This document shows, one piece after another, positions 1-7,522 of a DNA stretch of 16,594 nucleotides. Where the stretch lies: positions 1 through 16,594 of the forward strand of contig CAZVYS010000019.1 of assembly GCA_964630755.1 (NCBI GenBank). The letters are read 5' to 3'. Both the position numbers and the translations under genes were made by a program. This DNA is from CAZVYS01 sp964630755 (lineage in GTDB: Bacteria; Patescibacteriota; Microgenomatia; UBA1400; CG1-02-47-37). Numbering within the stretch: position 1 is the first letter of the stretch; each line of letters opens with the position of its first letter. The notes under the pieces are model-generated. The model ran no database searches and was not told the DNA's origin. It was given only the letters and a program-made list of their open reading frames with translations.

Positions 1-874
1 TTTGATTTTTTAAAACAACAAGAGCTTGATCGATGGTAGACATGGAGAAATTAAAGTCTGATTTTAATTTTTGGTTACTGATCTTTAAGAATTGTTGACG
101 AGGACGGGGATCTTTTTTTAAAAATTGGATAAAACTGCCTTTTTTAATTTCAGATTTTAAATTAAAAACTTCTGCTATTTTTTTAGCTAGGTTAAAAGGT
201 GATACTGGAGTACTACCAGTAACGTGATAAATACCAGTGGGCTTTTGTTTAATAAAGAGATTAAAAACGTGACAAATATCGTCAGCAAAAGTAGGAGTAA
301 TAATTTGATCAGTAAACATCGGATAAAGTGAATCAGTTTCTAACTTTGACAAAATATTTCTAACTAGATCTAGTTTTTGAGGAAAAATGGATCGGAAAGG
401 AAAAGCTAAACGAGCAATTACATGACTACAGCCAGAGTCAACTACTTCCTGCTCTGCCCATAATTTTGTCTGGCCATACCACTCAATAGGATTTGGTTTA
501 TCTTCTTCTGAATAAAAAGTTCTTTTAGCGCCATTGAAAACAAAGTCAGTAGAAATATGAATCAAGTAGTGATTATGTTTTTTGCATGCTACAGCAATGT
601 TTTTGGTGCCTAAAGTGTTAACTTTATAAACCAGGCCGTTTTTATCTTCCTTTTCTTCGTAAGCCTTAGATACATCAGTAAAGGCAGCTAAGTGGATTAC
701 GCAAGTAGGCTGATGCTTAGAAATAACAGTGTCAACTTGTTGTGAATCAGTTATATCTACATTGGTGGTTAAATCTAGATTAACGAACTGATATTGATCT
801 TTAAAAAGCTCTGTTAATCGAGAGCCAACCATACCAGATAAACCAGTGCCAATAATAATTGGTTTATTTACCAT
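1..874 (-). CDS. rfbD: dTDP-4-dehydrorhamnose reductase (RmlD-like SDR), 3' end beyond window
   Basis: This reading frame starts at ATG 872-874 and runs off the left edge after 291 codons. The product looks like RmlD, the NAD(P)H-dependent reductase of the last step of dTDP-L-rhamnose synthesis in the cytoplasm. Visible motifs are the Rossmann glycine motif GTGLSGMVG (about residues 9-17), HLAAFTDV (61-68), the catalytic Ser/Thr block STDFVFNG (108-115) and the SDR pair YGQTK (Tyr133, Lys137). The C-terminal part carries the FADDICHVF and GIYHVTG blocks seen in sugar-nucleotide reductases. The start overlaps the end of rfbB by 11 bp, so the two are probably translationally coupled and share a transcript. 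The canonical family has a GQLG-type glycine loop and STDYVFDG, so this is a divergent member. A related NAD-dependent sugar epimerase remains possible, but adjacency to rfbB favours RmlD. Confidence 0.85.
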   Translation of the reverse strand, partial: MVNKPIIIGTGLSGMVGSRLTELFKDQYQFVNLDLTTNVDITDSQQVDTVISKHQPTCVIHLAAFTDVSKAYEEKEDKNGLVYKVNTLGTKNIAVACKKHNHYLIHISTDFVFNGAKRTFYSEEDKPNPIEWYGQTKLWAEQEVVDSGCSHVIARLAFPFRSIFPQKLDLVRNILSKLETDSLYPMFTDQIITPTFADDICHVFNLFIKQKPTGIYHVTGSTPVSPFNLAKKIAEVFNLKSEIKKGSFIQFLKKDPRPRQQFLKISNQKLKSDFNFSMSTIDQALVVLKNQ

Positions 875-1874
875 ACTGCTTTTGATAATAATCCTGGTAA
901 TCTCCTGTTTTAATTCTTTGCCACCAGTCTTTATTCTTAACAAACCAGTCAATGGTTTTCCTTAGATAAGTGTCAAGTCCATGTTGAGGTTGATACCCTA
1001 GTTCATTTTTTGCCTTACTCCAGTCAACTGAGTATCTTTGATCATGACCAAGCCTGTCTTTGACAAATTCAATTGAATCTTCAGGCTTATTCATAATTTT
1101 AATAATTTTTTTAGCCAACTCAAGATTGGATACATCTTCTGTCATGCCCCCAATACAGTATGTTTGACCGGTTTTGCCTTTTTCTATAATCAAGTCTATG
1201 GCTTGACAGTGATCTTCAACGTATAGCCAATCACGAACGTTTTTCCCATCTCCGTAAATTGGGATCTTTTTGCCCTCTAGTAAGTTAGTAATAATTAAAG
1301 GGATAAGTTTTTCTGGAAAATGATATGGGCCGTAATTATTAGAAGTGTTTGAGATAGTTGTTTTTAAACCATAAGTTTGATGGTAAGCCCGTACTAAATG
1401 GTCAGAACCGGCCTTGGAGGCAGAATAAGGACTATTTGGAGCAAATGGAGTGGTTTCGGAAAACTTTTCTTGAGAATTAAGACTGAGAGATCCATAAACT
1501 TCATCGGTAGATATATGGTGGAAGTGTTTTACTTTATGTTTTAAAGCAGAGTCAAGTAGTACTTGGGTGCCAACTACATTGGTGGTGACAAAAACAGCTG
1601 GACCAGAAATGGATCGATCAACATGAGATTCAGCAGCAAAGTGAACAACAATATCAACGCCCTTCATTACTTTATTAACTGCCTGAGGATCACAGATATC
1701 ACCTTTTACAAAAGAGTAGCGAGAATTGGCTTCAATAGATTTTAAGTTTTCTAGATTACCTGCGTAAGTAAGAGAATCATAATTAACTATTTGTTCATCA
1801 GGATGATGTTTTAACCAGTAATGAATAAAGTTAGAGCCGATAAATCCTGCTCCACCAGTGACAAGTAATTTCAT
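864..1874 (-). CDS. rfbB: dTDP-glucose 4,6-dehydratase
   Basis: The 336-residue product matches RmlB in length and motifs. It converts dTDP-D-glucose to dTDP-4-dehydro-6-deoxy-D-glucose, the second step toward dTDP-L-rhamnose, using tightly bound NAD. The Rossmann motif GGAGFIGSN is at residues 7-15. The dehydratase-specific block STDEVYG is at 122-128, with the Thr123, Asp124 and Glu125 catalytic residues of the family. The SDR pair is Tyr150/Lys154 in YSASK. The RDWLYVEDHCQAI block in the C-terminal substrate domain is also typical. The ATG at 1872-1874 is preceded by TACAAT seven bases upstream and by no ribosome binding site, which suggests a leaderless transcript starting in the end of the TPM gene. 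rfbD follows with an 11-bp overlap. rfbA lies about 4.6 kb away at 6501-7265, and no rfbC is visible in the window. Confidence 0.95.
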   Translation of the reverse strand: MKLLVTGGAGFIGSNFIHYWLKHHPDEQIVNYDSLTYAGNLENLKSIEANSRYSFVKGDICDPQAVNKVMKGVDIVVHFAAESHVDRSISGPAVFVTTNVVGTQVLLDSALKHKVKHFHHISTDEVYGSLSLNSQEKFSETTPFAPNSPYSASKAGSDHLVRAYHQTYGLKTTISNTSNNYGPYHFPEKLIPLIITNLLEGKKIPIYGDGKNVRDWLYVEDHCQAIDLIIEKGKTGQTYCIGGMTEDVSNLELAKKIIKIMNKPEDSIEFVKDRLGHDQRYSVDWSKAKNELGYQPQHGLDTYLRKTIDWFVKNKDWWQRIKTGDYQDYYQKQYGK

Positions 1875-1881
1875 ACTAAAT

Positions 1882-1887
1882 ATTGTA
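1882..1887 (-). promoter_or_regulatory. -10 box of rfbB, leaderless type
   Basis: TACAAT reads on the minus strand with seven bases between it and the ATG of rfbB, so transcription would begin at or next to the start codon. No convincing -35 hexamer is seen 16-18 bp upstream and there is no SD sequence. Confidence 0.5.
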
Positions 1888-1894
1888 CACTAAA

Positions 1895-2755
1895 CTACCA
1901 ACTTCCTGAGGCACCGCCGCCGCCAGAACGACCGCCGCCAAAGCCTCCAAAACCGCCTGAAGATTTACCAGAAGAAAAACCTCCCATAGATGAAATCCAA
2001 GATGTGGGCAAACCATGATTTTTTCTTTTTTTGTAGTTTTTGGATAAAAGAAAATCTAATAGTAAACCAAAGAAACCTAAAGCAACGGCACCAATGATTG
2101 AAATAAAGATTAGGCCTAAAATACTCCCTATTAATCCACCTGGCCACCAACGTTTTGATCTAGCTAAAAAGGCTCCTAAGTAAATTAAGATAATGCCGAG
2201 AAAGATCAAACCATCTAGTTGACTTGAATCAGGCATGGTGGTTGAGACGATCGTGTCGAAAGCTGTTTCGTCTTTATCTAAAACAGTTAAGATAGCTTGA
2301 ACACCCTGCGATATACCGGTGTCATAGTCATTATTTTTAAACTCTGGAGTGATTTTTTCCCTAATAATAACGCCTGATCGACTATCAGTTAAGATTGGCT
2401 CTAAGCCATAACCAACTTCGATTTTAAGCTCTCTATCGTTAGGAGCAATTAGTAGTAAAACTCCATTATCCTGGTTTTTTTTACCGACAGCCCACTGTTC
2501 AAAAAGTTCTACAGCAACGTTTTCTATTACATCATCTTCTAAAGACTCTAGGGTAACTACGGCGATTTCGTGACTAGAGCTAGCTTCGTAAGTAGTCAGT
2601 ATTTCTTCAAGATTAGTTTGGATAGGATCTGAGATAATATTAGCAAAATCACTAACATGACCTTGAGGAGATGGATAGGTCCTTGCAGAAACAGACCCTA
2701 TACAAATGATCAAGCCGATCCCTGCTAACAGGGCAGCATTTAGTATTTTTTTCAT
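1895..2755 (-). CDS. TPM-domain membrane protein (YgcG family)
   Basis: The 286-residue product has an N-terminal signal peptide (about residues 1-24, ending SVSA), then an extracytoplasmic TPM domain (about 27-165) with the family pattern: a start like YPSPQGHVSDFANIIS, then EIAVVTLESL, KNQDNGVLLLIAPNDRELKIEVGYGLEPILTD in its middle. Two hydrophobic segments follow (about 180-200 and 208-235). The C-terminus is a Gly/Ser-rich tail ending GASGSW, with GGFGG-type runs common in this family. TPM proteins are linked to envelope and photosystem maintenance, and their biochemical activity is not settled. It lies 7 bp after lemA, a common pairing, and is probably co-transcribed with it. No separate promoter or SD is evident. 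The function at pathway level is unknown. Confidence 0.88.
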   Translation of the reverse strand: MKKILNAALLAGIGLIICIGSVSARTYPSPQGHVSDFANIISDPIQTNLEEILTTYEASSSHEIAVVTLESLEDDVIENVAVELFEQWAVGKKNQDNGVLLLIAPNDRELKIEVGYGLEPILTDSRSGVIIREKITPEFKNNDYDTGISQGVQAILTVLDKDETAFDTIVSTTMPDSSQLDGLIFLGIILIYLGAFLARSKRWWPGGLIGSILGLIFISIIGAVALGFFGLLLDFLLSKNYKKRKNHGLPTSWISSMGGFSSGKSSGGFGGFGGGRSGGGGASGSW

Positions 2756-2762
2756 ATATTAA

Positions 2763-3326
2763 TTATTCTGTTGATAAATCAACTGTTGGAGCTTTTTGAG
2801 CAGCTTCAACTGCCTCAAAAAAGGCTCTAACGTCAAAATTAAATATTTTGGCGATTAGATTAGTTGGAAAACGCATAATAGTAGTGTTGTAATCTTTAAC
2901 AATGTCATTAAAGCGTTTTCTTTCAACACTGACTCTATTTTCTGTGCCAGCTAGTTCATCCATTAGGCCTAAAACGGCGGTGTTGGATTGAAGTTGAGGG
3001 TAATTTTCAACGATTACTAGTAATCTAGCTAAAGCTGATTCCACCTCGGTAGCAGCCTGAGCTTTTTCATCCACTGATTGAGCACCAGCGTAATTTTGTC
3101 TGGCCTCAGCAATTTTCCCAAAAACATCTTGTTCTTGTTCAAAAATTCCTTTGACAGAATTAACTAAATTTGGAATAAGGTCAAATCTCCTCTGATACTG
3201 AGTTTCTACTTGCGCCCATTGCCCGTCTATATTTTGGGTTTTAGTAATAAGATTATTGTAAGTGGAAACTAATGAAAGACCTATAACAGCAATTATTGCA
3301 ACAATAATGAGTAATGATTTTTTCAT
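2763..3326 (-). CDS. lemA: LemA family membrane protein
   Basis: The 187-residue product has the LemA layout: a single N-terminal membrane segment (about residues 4-23), the signature YNNLITKTQNIDGQWAQVETQYQRR close after it, RFDLIPNLV, and then long helices. Later markers are ENRVSVERKRFNDIVKDYNTTIMRFP and FNFDVRAFFEA near the C-terminus, both typical of the family. LemA proteins are membrane-anchored helical bundles of unknown molecular function. The downstream TPM gene, 7 bp away, is the usual partner in many bacteria, so the pair probably acts together at the cell envelope. A strong SD sequence lies just upstream of the start. The gene begins 30 bp after ykuK ends and may have its own weak promoter in that gap or be read through from ykuK. 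Confidence 0.93.
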   Translation of the reverse strand: MKKSLLIIVAIIAVIGLSLVSTYNNLITKTQNIDGQWAQVETQYQRRFDLIPNLVNSVKGIFEQEQDVFGKIAEARQNYAGAQSVDEKAQAATEVESALARLLVIVENYPQLQSNTAVLGLMDELAGTENRVSVERKRFNDIVKDYNTTIMRFPTNLIAKIFNFDVRAFFEAVEAAQKAPTVDLSTE

Positions 3327-3333
3327 TTATTTT

Positions 3334-3343
3334 CACCTCCTTT
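3334..3343 (-). promoter_or_regulatory. Strong Shine-Dalgarno of lemA
   Basis: AAGGAGGTGA reads on the minus strand seven bases before the lemA ATG. It is one of only three strong SD sequences seen in front of a gene in the window, so lemA mRNA is expected to have a real 5' leader, unlike many neighbours. Confidence 0.8.
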
Positions 3344-3356
3344 TCACATGAGTAAT

Positions 3357-3842
3357 TTATGTATGTTTATCGGCTACTTTACTAGCTCCATACGAATCCG
3401 GTTTGGTTTTGGCTGTATAACCGTTGCCTGTAACCATGCCAACAACTTCTTTAATCATATCACGAGTTTCTCCTGATCTACCAACATCAATATGGATTTC
3501 AAGCTCATAACTACCATTGCCATTTAAACGAGTATTAATTTTTGGCAAAACATTTTCAGCAGTTTCTAGTGACAGTATAGTTTCCGCGTAAATTTTATCT
3601 CTGATGGTTTGAGATTTTTTAACTTGTTTCCCTTGCCAGAAATATCGACCTCCAAAACCAACTCGATGAACAATAATGGCAGTAACTAAACGAAGTTTTT
3701 GATTTCCTTTAACAGTTCTAACATGTGAATCACTGCCAATAATTAATCGATAAATTGAGTTGGGGTCACCTTCTATAAACTGAGCTATATCTTCAACTAA
3801 CTCTAGTTGCCTTCTTTTTCCCTTAGTAGGACTAATAAACAT
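3357..3842 (-). CDS. YkuK-like RNase H-fold protein (DUF458 family)
   Basis: The product resembles the YkuK/DUF458 family (ribonuclease H-like fold). I chose ATG 3840-3842, giving 161 residues that start MFISPTKG. An in-frame ATG at 3908 would add a 22-residue hydrophobic stretch that overlaps the upstream gene and is not part of this family. Conserved features are the acidic strand LIIGSDSHVR, then LVTAIIVHRVGFGGRYFWQGKQ, KIYAETILSLETAENVLP, and ELEIHIDVGRSGETRDMIKEVVGMV with the second acidic strand. The TGG-TATAAT extended -10 located seven bases before the chosen ATG independently supports this start. Enzymatic activity of the family is unproven, though the fold suggests a nuclease or nucleic-acid binding role. 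lemA follows 30 bp downstream. Confidence 0.82.
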   Translation of the reverse strand: MFISPTKGKRRQLELVEDIAQFIEGDPNSIYRLIIGSDSHVRTVKGNQKLRLVTAIIVHRVGFGGRYFWQGKQVKKSQTIRDKIYAETILSLETAENVLPKINTRLNGNGSYELEIHIDVGRSGETRDMIKEVVGMVTGNGYTAKTKPDSYGASKVADKHT

Positions 3843-3849
3843 AAAAGTA

Positions 3850-3858
3850 ATTATACCA
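3850..3858 (-). promoter_or_regulatory. Extended -10 promoter of the YkuK-like gene
   Basis: TGGTATAAT reads on the minus strand: a perfect TATAAT with the upstream TGn extension, which can work without a good -35. It ends seven bases from the ATG at 3842, so the transcript is probably leaderless and the internal ATG rather than 3908 is the true start. Confidence 0.65.
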
Positions 3859-3861
3859 TTC

Positions 3862-4338
3862 CTATTTAGAATCAATGATGCCGCCAATAATGCGATGAAA
3901 GAAAACAAGCTTGTTTTGATACTTTATCTCTTCATAGCCTTGAAATTCAGCAATACTACCAGTCTGCTGATAAGAATATTGCCAAGATTTATTCAAATGC
4001 TTCTTAGGACCTCTAAATGAATAAAATGATTGGTCTTTTTTAAGCATGGCTTGTTTTAGAAAGGCAAAAGTTTTGTTTGCCAACTTTTCTTGACCCTTTA
4101 ACATGCCACCTCCATACAGAGTGGCAAAAATTGGTTTTTCTTTATATCTAATTAGCTCCATGCCCCGAGAGCGATAAAAGCCAATGAAGCTATCTCGATA
4201 ATATAGATTATTTTCTTGATAAACTAATTCACTAAAGCCAGATCTTTCTGGCTTTTTTTGGTATTTGCCTGAACCAGCATAAGTGCTTTGAGCAGCTTTG
4301 TAATAAAATTGGTAAATGTTTTTTAAACTTGGTTTCAT
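3862..4338 (-). CDS. DUF5680-like protein of unknown function
   Basis: The 158-residue soluble product matches my memory of the DUF5680 pattern: an N-terminal helix (FYYKAAQSTYAGSG), then YQENNLYYRDSFIGFYRSRGMELIRYKEKPIFATLYGGGM, a helical stretch around AFLKQAML, the FRGPKKHL element, and a second half YSYQQTGSIAEFQGYEEIKYQNKLVFFHRIIGGII. The two halves look like a duplicated aromatic-rich beta unit (bond between Y-x-D-S and G-x-E-x-I-x-Y). The function is not known. There is no signal peptide or membrane segment. The start ATG 4336-4338 lacks an SD. A possible -10 TAGAAT is four bases upstream, closer than in the other genes, so the start or the promoter is uncertain. It sits between the EamA transporter and the YkuK-like gene with short gaps (26 and 19 bp). 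Confidence 0.72.
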   Translation of the reverse strand: MKPSLKNIYQFYYKAAQSTYAGSGKYQKKPERSGFSELVYQENNLYYRDSFIGFYRSRGMELIRYKEKPIFATLYGGGMLKGQEKLANKTFAFLKQAMLKKDQSFYSFRGPKKHLNKSWQYSYQQTGSIAEFQGYEEIKYQNKLVFFHRIIGGIIDSK

Positions 4339-4364
4339 ATTTATTCTAATTTAATTAATTAAAG

Positions 4365-5246
4365 TTAAGTGATTGATAATTTTATGGCCCCGATTAATAT
4401 TAATAAAACACCTATTGATCTAATAATATAAACCTTAGTGGTATGTTGTTCGAGAAAATTCGGCTTAATAATTGAAATTATGATAGAAAAAGCTAACACC
4501 AGCGGTGAAGTTAGTAAGGCTATAACAGAAGAAATTGTGATATTGGTTTGAAAGGCAGAAAAAAGAGAAGCAGCGCCAAAGACAGAAAAAAATCCAGCGA
4601 ATATAAGAGGTTTAAATTTTGGAAAAGTAATTGTTTTAAGGTTTTTAACTTTAATAAAAGGAATGGTTAATAATGCTAAAAAGATAGTAGTAATATCTCC
4701 CCAAAATATAGCAGTAAATGAGTTCATGCTTTTAAGAGCAAAGCCAACAAATAAATTTGAAATAGCGTGAAAAAATTGCATCGAAATAATTAAAAGAATG
4801 GCTAGTCGAAAATATGACTTAAGGCTTATTTTTTCATCTAGAGAAACAAGGATTGAGCCAACAATCATGATTAATATATAGATGTAACTTTGAGCTGGAA
4901 AGCGTTCCCCTAGAAAAAGAAAAGCTAAGATTAATACGAAAACTGATTGTAATTGGAAAAATGGAGCAAACGTTGAAGCATCAAGTTTGTATAAAGCAGA
5001 AATAAAAAAGATGTGTCCTGTAAAGAAAAATAATGAGAAAAGAAAAATGTATTGCCAACCAGTGGTAGGAATACTCACATCAAAAAATAAAGGAATTATT
5101 ATTAAAGACGGAATAAAAGCAATACAAGAGTAAAAAAACATTACCCAAGGATTAGAGATTTTATGCTTACTAGCAAACTTATTAGTTAAATTTGATAAGG
5201 CAAATAAAGTAGCTGCTAAAAAAGAGAAGATTATATATGAAGGCAT
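4365..5246 (-). CDS. EamA-type drug/metabolite transporter
   Basis: The 293-residue product is almost wholly hydrophobic, with about ten predicted membrane helices in two halves, as in EamA (DMT superfamily) permeases. The first half begins MPSYIIFSFLAATLFALSNL. The characteristic end of the first repeat, ILAFLFLGERFPAQSYIYILIMIVGSILVSL, is present near the middle, and the second repeat ends LIGAIKLS. Substrates of this family vary (metabolites, amino acids, drugs), and nothing here identifies this one. The gene starts 23 bp after rarA ends. The ATG has no SD but TATCAT lies six bases upstream. It is followed by the DUF5680-like gene after 26 bp, so the two may be co-transcribed. Confidence 0.85.
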   Translation of the reverse strand: MPSYIIFSFLAATLFALSNLTNKFASKHKISNPWVMFFYSCIAFIPSLIIIPLFFDVSIPTTGWQYIFLFSLFFFTGHIFFISALYKLDASTFAPFFQLQSVFVLILAFLFLGERFPAQSYIYILIMIVGSILVSLDEKISLKSYFRLAILLIISMQFFHAISNLFVGFALKSMNSFTAIFWGDITTIFLALLTIPFIKVKNLKTITFPKFKPLIFAGFFSVFGAASLFSAFQTNITISSVIALLTSPLVLAFSIIISIIKPNFLEQHTTKVYIIRSIGVLLILIGAIKLSIT

Positions 5247-5252
5247 AAATCA

Positions 5253-5258
5253 ATGATA
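5253..5258 (-). promoter_or_regulatory. -10 box of the EamA gene, leaderless type
   Basis: TATCAT on the minus strand is separated by six bases from the ATG at 5246. No good -35 is visible and no SD is present, so a near-leaderless transcript is inferred. Confidence 0.4.
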
Positions 5259-5269
5259 CTGTATTTTTT

Positions 5270-6451
5270 TTATTTTCCCTCTTTATTATTGTAATAATAT
5301 TTATTGTCTTTTAGCTTACTGGGTAACAAGTTCTTGCTCTTATCAGGGTACATTTGATAATCTTTGCCGTAGCTTAAGTCTTTCATAAGCTTGGTTGGTG
5401 CATTACGAAGATGTAAAGGCACAGATAGATTGCCATGTTTTTTAACATCAGTTTGAGCAGCTCGTAAGGCATTATAGCTTGATCTATCTTTTTGAGCTTT
5501 ACATAAATAAACAACCCCATGAGCTAAGTTAATAGCACACTCTGGTAATCCAATGGTCTCGCATGCTCTAAAAACCTCGTTTGCCACCACAATGGCTGTG
5601 GGCTGAGCCATGCCAATGTCTTCTGAGGCAAAAACTACCATTCTTCTTGCTATAAATAGTGGATCTTCACCAGCTTCAACCATGCGAGCAAGATAATATA
5701 TGGCTGCATCTTCGTTACTGGCCCGCATGGATTTGATAAAAGCTGAAATAATATTATAGTGCTGATCACCGGTTTTATCGTAGCGTAAGAATTTTGATTG
5801 AAGAGCATTTTTTAGATGTTTGATAGTAATGGTTTGATAAAGCTTGTAAGTAGCCTCAAGTAGATTCAAGGCCTGGCGAGCATCGCCGTTGGCAAAGTTT
5901 ATTAAAAAATTGTTCGCTTTAGTGGAAATAGAGTTTATCTTTAAAAAAGATTGTCCTTTTTTAACAATAGCTTTGAGCTCTTTGTCAGAATGAGGCTCAA
6001 GAACAAAAACCTGGCAACGAGAGAGCAGTGGACTAATAACTGAAAAGCTAGGATTTTCAGTGGTGGCTCCAATAAAAATAATGGTGCCGTCTTCGACAAA
6101 AGGCAGTAGATAATCTTGCTGGGCTTTGTTAAAACGATGTATCTCGTCTAAAAAAAGAATTGTTCTTTGTTTAATAAGGGGATTTTTAGACTCTATAATT
6201 ATTTTTTTAACATCAGCTTTTCCAGCTGAAACTGCAGATAAAGCTACAAACCGAGATTTTGTTTCTTTTGAAATTATACGAGCTAGAGTAGTTTTACCAC
6301 AGCCAGGAGGACCCCAGAAGATGATGGAATGAATTTGATCATTTTTTATGGCTAATAATAAAGGTTTGTTTTTACCAACTAAATGCGATTGACCAATAAA
6401 TTCTTTTAAAGATTGAGGACGAATTAAATTAGCTAAAGGAGGATTAGTCAT
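5270..6451 (-). CDS. rarA: RarA/MgsA replication-associated AAA+ ATPase
   Basis: The 393-residue product is a RarA (MgsA, WRNIP1-like) AAA+ ATPase related to clamp loader subunits, which acts at stalled replication forks. The opening PPLANLIRPQSLKEFIGQ is a family marker. Walker A GPPGCGKT is at residues 47-54, Walker B FLDEIHRF at about 100-107, and the sensor-1 block GATTENPSF at about 128-136. The arginine-finger SR motif is at about 144-145. The C-terminal tetramerization part shows IYYLARMVEAGEDPLFIARRMVVFASEDIGMA and the LRNAPTKLMK block. The length is a little short of the roughly 440 residues usual in proteobacteria, with no missing motif seen. A good promoter is just upstream (TTGACA, 17 bp, TAGTTT) and leaves no leader. 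rfbA ends about 50 bp upstream of the start. Confidence 0.95.
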   Translation of the reverse strand: MTNPPLANLIRPQSLKEFIGQSHLVGKNKPLLLAIKNDQIHSIIFWGPPGCGKTTLARIISKETKSRFVALSAVSAGKADVKKIIIESKNPLIKQRTILFLDEIHRFNKAQQDYLLPFVEDGTIIFIGATTENPSFSVISPLLSRCQVFVLEPHSDKELKAIVKKGQSFLKINSISTKANNFLINFANGDARQALNLLEATYKLYQTITIKHLKNALQSKFLRYDKTGDQHYNIISAFIKSMRASNEDAAIYYLARMVEAGEDPLFIARRMVVFASEDIGMAQPTAIVVANEVFRACETIGLPECAINLAHGVVYLCKAQKDRSSYNALRAAQTDVKKHGNLSVPLHLRNAPTKLMKDLSYGKDYQMYPDKSKNLLPSKLKDNKYYYNNKEGK

Positions 6452-6457
6452 ATCCCC

Positions 6458-6486
6458 AAACTAAACCCAAAATATAAAAATGTCAA
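6458..6486 (-). promoter_or_regulatory. Sigma-70-type promoter of rarA, leaderless
   Basis: The -35 box TTGACA (6481-6486) and the -10 box TAGTTT (6458-6463) are 17 bp apart on the minus strand. The -10 ends six bases before the rarA ATG at 6451, so the start codon would be at or beside the transcription start. No SD is present. This is the clearest -35/-10 pair among the leaderless-type starts. Confidence 0.65.
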
Positions 6487-6500
6487 GTTAACTATTCTAT

Positions 6501-7265
6501 TCAAGAAATGGCTTTGCCGTTAACTACATCTTTGTATTTATAGCCGAGTTTCTTTTTTGCCCAGAACCGACTGGATCTAAAAAGGGTGTAGAAAGTACCA
6601 GCATCAGACCAGTAACCTTTTAACTCAGACCAATTAAGAGAATCTTCTTTTAAGTAGGCGTTATTAATATCAGTAACTTCTAGCTCTCCTCTACCAGATG
6701 GCTTGAGGGTGTTGATTTTGTTAAATACAGTTGAGTCGTAAATATATAGACCGGTAACTGCATACGGTGAAGCAGGAGTTTTTGGTTTTTCAATAATATT
6801 AGTAATTTTAGCTTGATCAGTTTGACTAAAAACAGGATTGCCGAATCTTTCTGGGTCAATTACTTTTTTTATAAAAATGGTGGCTCCTTTTTTAAATTCT
6901 TTAATTGGTTTTGAAATGTCTGCGTCAGTGGTGTTATCACCTAGGATAACTGCAATAGGACCTGAATCAGCAAAATCTTTAGAGTACTTTAAAGCATCAG
7001 CTATGCCTTTTGAGCCGCCTTCTTGATAGGCATATTCTAGATGATCAATTCCAAACTGTTTGCCGTTTTTAAGGACATTCATAAACTGGCCAGCATGAAT
7101 ATCTCCAGTAACAATCAAGATCTGCTTAATACCAGCTTTGACTAAAGTTCTAATGGGGTAAAAAATCATCGGTTCATCATAAATCGGTAATAAATGTTTG
7201 TTAGTGGCAAAAGTTAAGGGGTGCAAGCGAGTACCTTTGCCGCCAGCTAAAATAATACCTTTCAT
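6501..7265 (-). CDS. rfbA: Glucose-1-phosphate thymidylyltransferase
   Basis: The 254-residue product is RmlA-like and would make dTDP-glucose from dTTP and glucose-1-phosphate, the first step of dTDP-rhamnose synthesis. The nucleotide-binding motif GGKGTRLHPLT is at residues 8-18, followed by KHLLPIYDEPMIFYPI. The metal-binding aspartate is in ILGDNTT (about 107-113). Other blocks are the EKP motif (about 160), YAVTGLYIYD, RGELEVTDIN and YWSDAGTF. It is shorter than the roughly 290-residue enterobacterial enzymes, lacking part of the C-terminal helices, as in many archaeal and CPR homologues. A UDP- or other NDP-sugar pyrophosphorylase activity cannot be excluded, but the rfbB/rfbD genes nearby favour dTDP-glucose. 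A clear SD overlaps the stop codon of the upstream small membrane protein gene, so it is translated from that operon. Confidence 0.9.
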   Translation of the reverse strand: MKGIILAGGKGTRLHPLTFATNKHLLPIYDEPMIFYPIRTLVKAGIKQILIVTGDIHAGQFMNVLKNGKQFGIDHLEYAYQEGGSKGIADALKYSKDFADSGPIAVILGDNTTDADISKPIKEFKKGATIFIKKVIDPERFGNPVFSQTDQAKITNIIEKPKTPASPYAVTGLYIYDSTVFNKINTLKPSGRGELEVTDINNAYLKEDSLNWSELKGYWSDAGTFYTLFRSSRFWAKKKLGYKYKDVVNGKAIS

Positions 7266-7269
7266 AAAT

Positions 7270-7277
7270 CTCCTTTT
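7270..7277 (-). promoter_or_regulatory. Shine-Dalgarno of rfbA
   Basis: AAAAGGAG on the minus strand lies four bases before the ATG at 7265 and overlaps the TAA stop of the upstream gene. It shows that rfbA is expressed as an internal gene of an operon rather than from its own leaderless promoter. Confidence 0.75.
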
Positions 7278-7521
7278 AGGCTCTTAAGCTTATAAATATT
7301 AATATCATGATGCCAAGTAAACTGAGACCTAAGTATTCTAACACTACTGGCAAGTGAAGAGTCTTATCTTTAAAATGCATAACAATTCCCCAAAGAAAAT
7401 ATGAAACACCCATCAAGATAGCTGAAGTGATCCTTAGATATGGAAATTGAAAGTATGTTAATCCTAAAGTAGTCAAAATAACTCCCAAGATAATATAGGC
7501 TGGTAAGTGTTTAGCTTTCAT
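7276..7521 (-). CDS. Small three-helix membrane protein, unknown function
   Basis: The 81-residue product is hydrophobic with about three membrane helices (residues 7-25, 30-48 and 59-79), joined by a short charged loop HFKDKTLH. I recognise no family with known function. The ATG is 1 bp after the stop of the CAP-domain gene, with no SD of its own, so translation is probably coupled to that gene. rfbA follows after 10 bp. The position between a CAP-domain membrane protein and a sugar-nucleotide enzyme suggests an envelope role, but this rests on context only. Confidence 0.7.
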   Translation of the reverse strand: MKAKHLPAYIILGVILTTLGLTYFQFPYLRITSAILMGVSYFLWGIVMHFKDKTLHLPVVLEYLGLSLLGIMILIFISLRA

Positions 7522-7522
7522 A

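Noticed and set aside
3843..3908. Longer start for the YkuK-like protein with a hydrophobic 22-residue N-terminus
   Set aside because: It would overlap the DUF5680-like gene, does not fit the family, and the extended -10 at 3850-3858 points to the ATG at 3842.
4234..4259. Plus-strand hairpin AAAGCCAGA/TCTGGCTTT followed by Ts, a textbook terminator shape
   Set aside because: It lies inside the minus-strand DUF5680-like coding sequence, and no plus-strand gene upstream needs a terminator. An antisense terminator is possible, but I see no transcript to support it.
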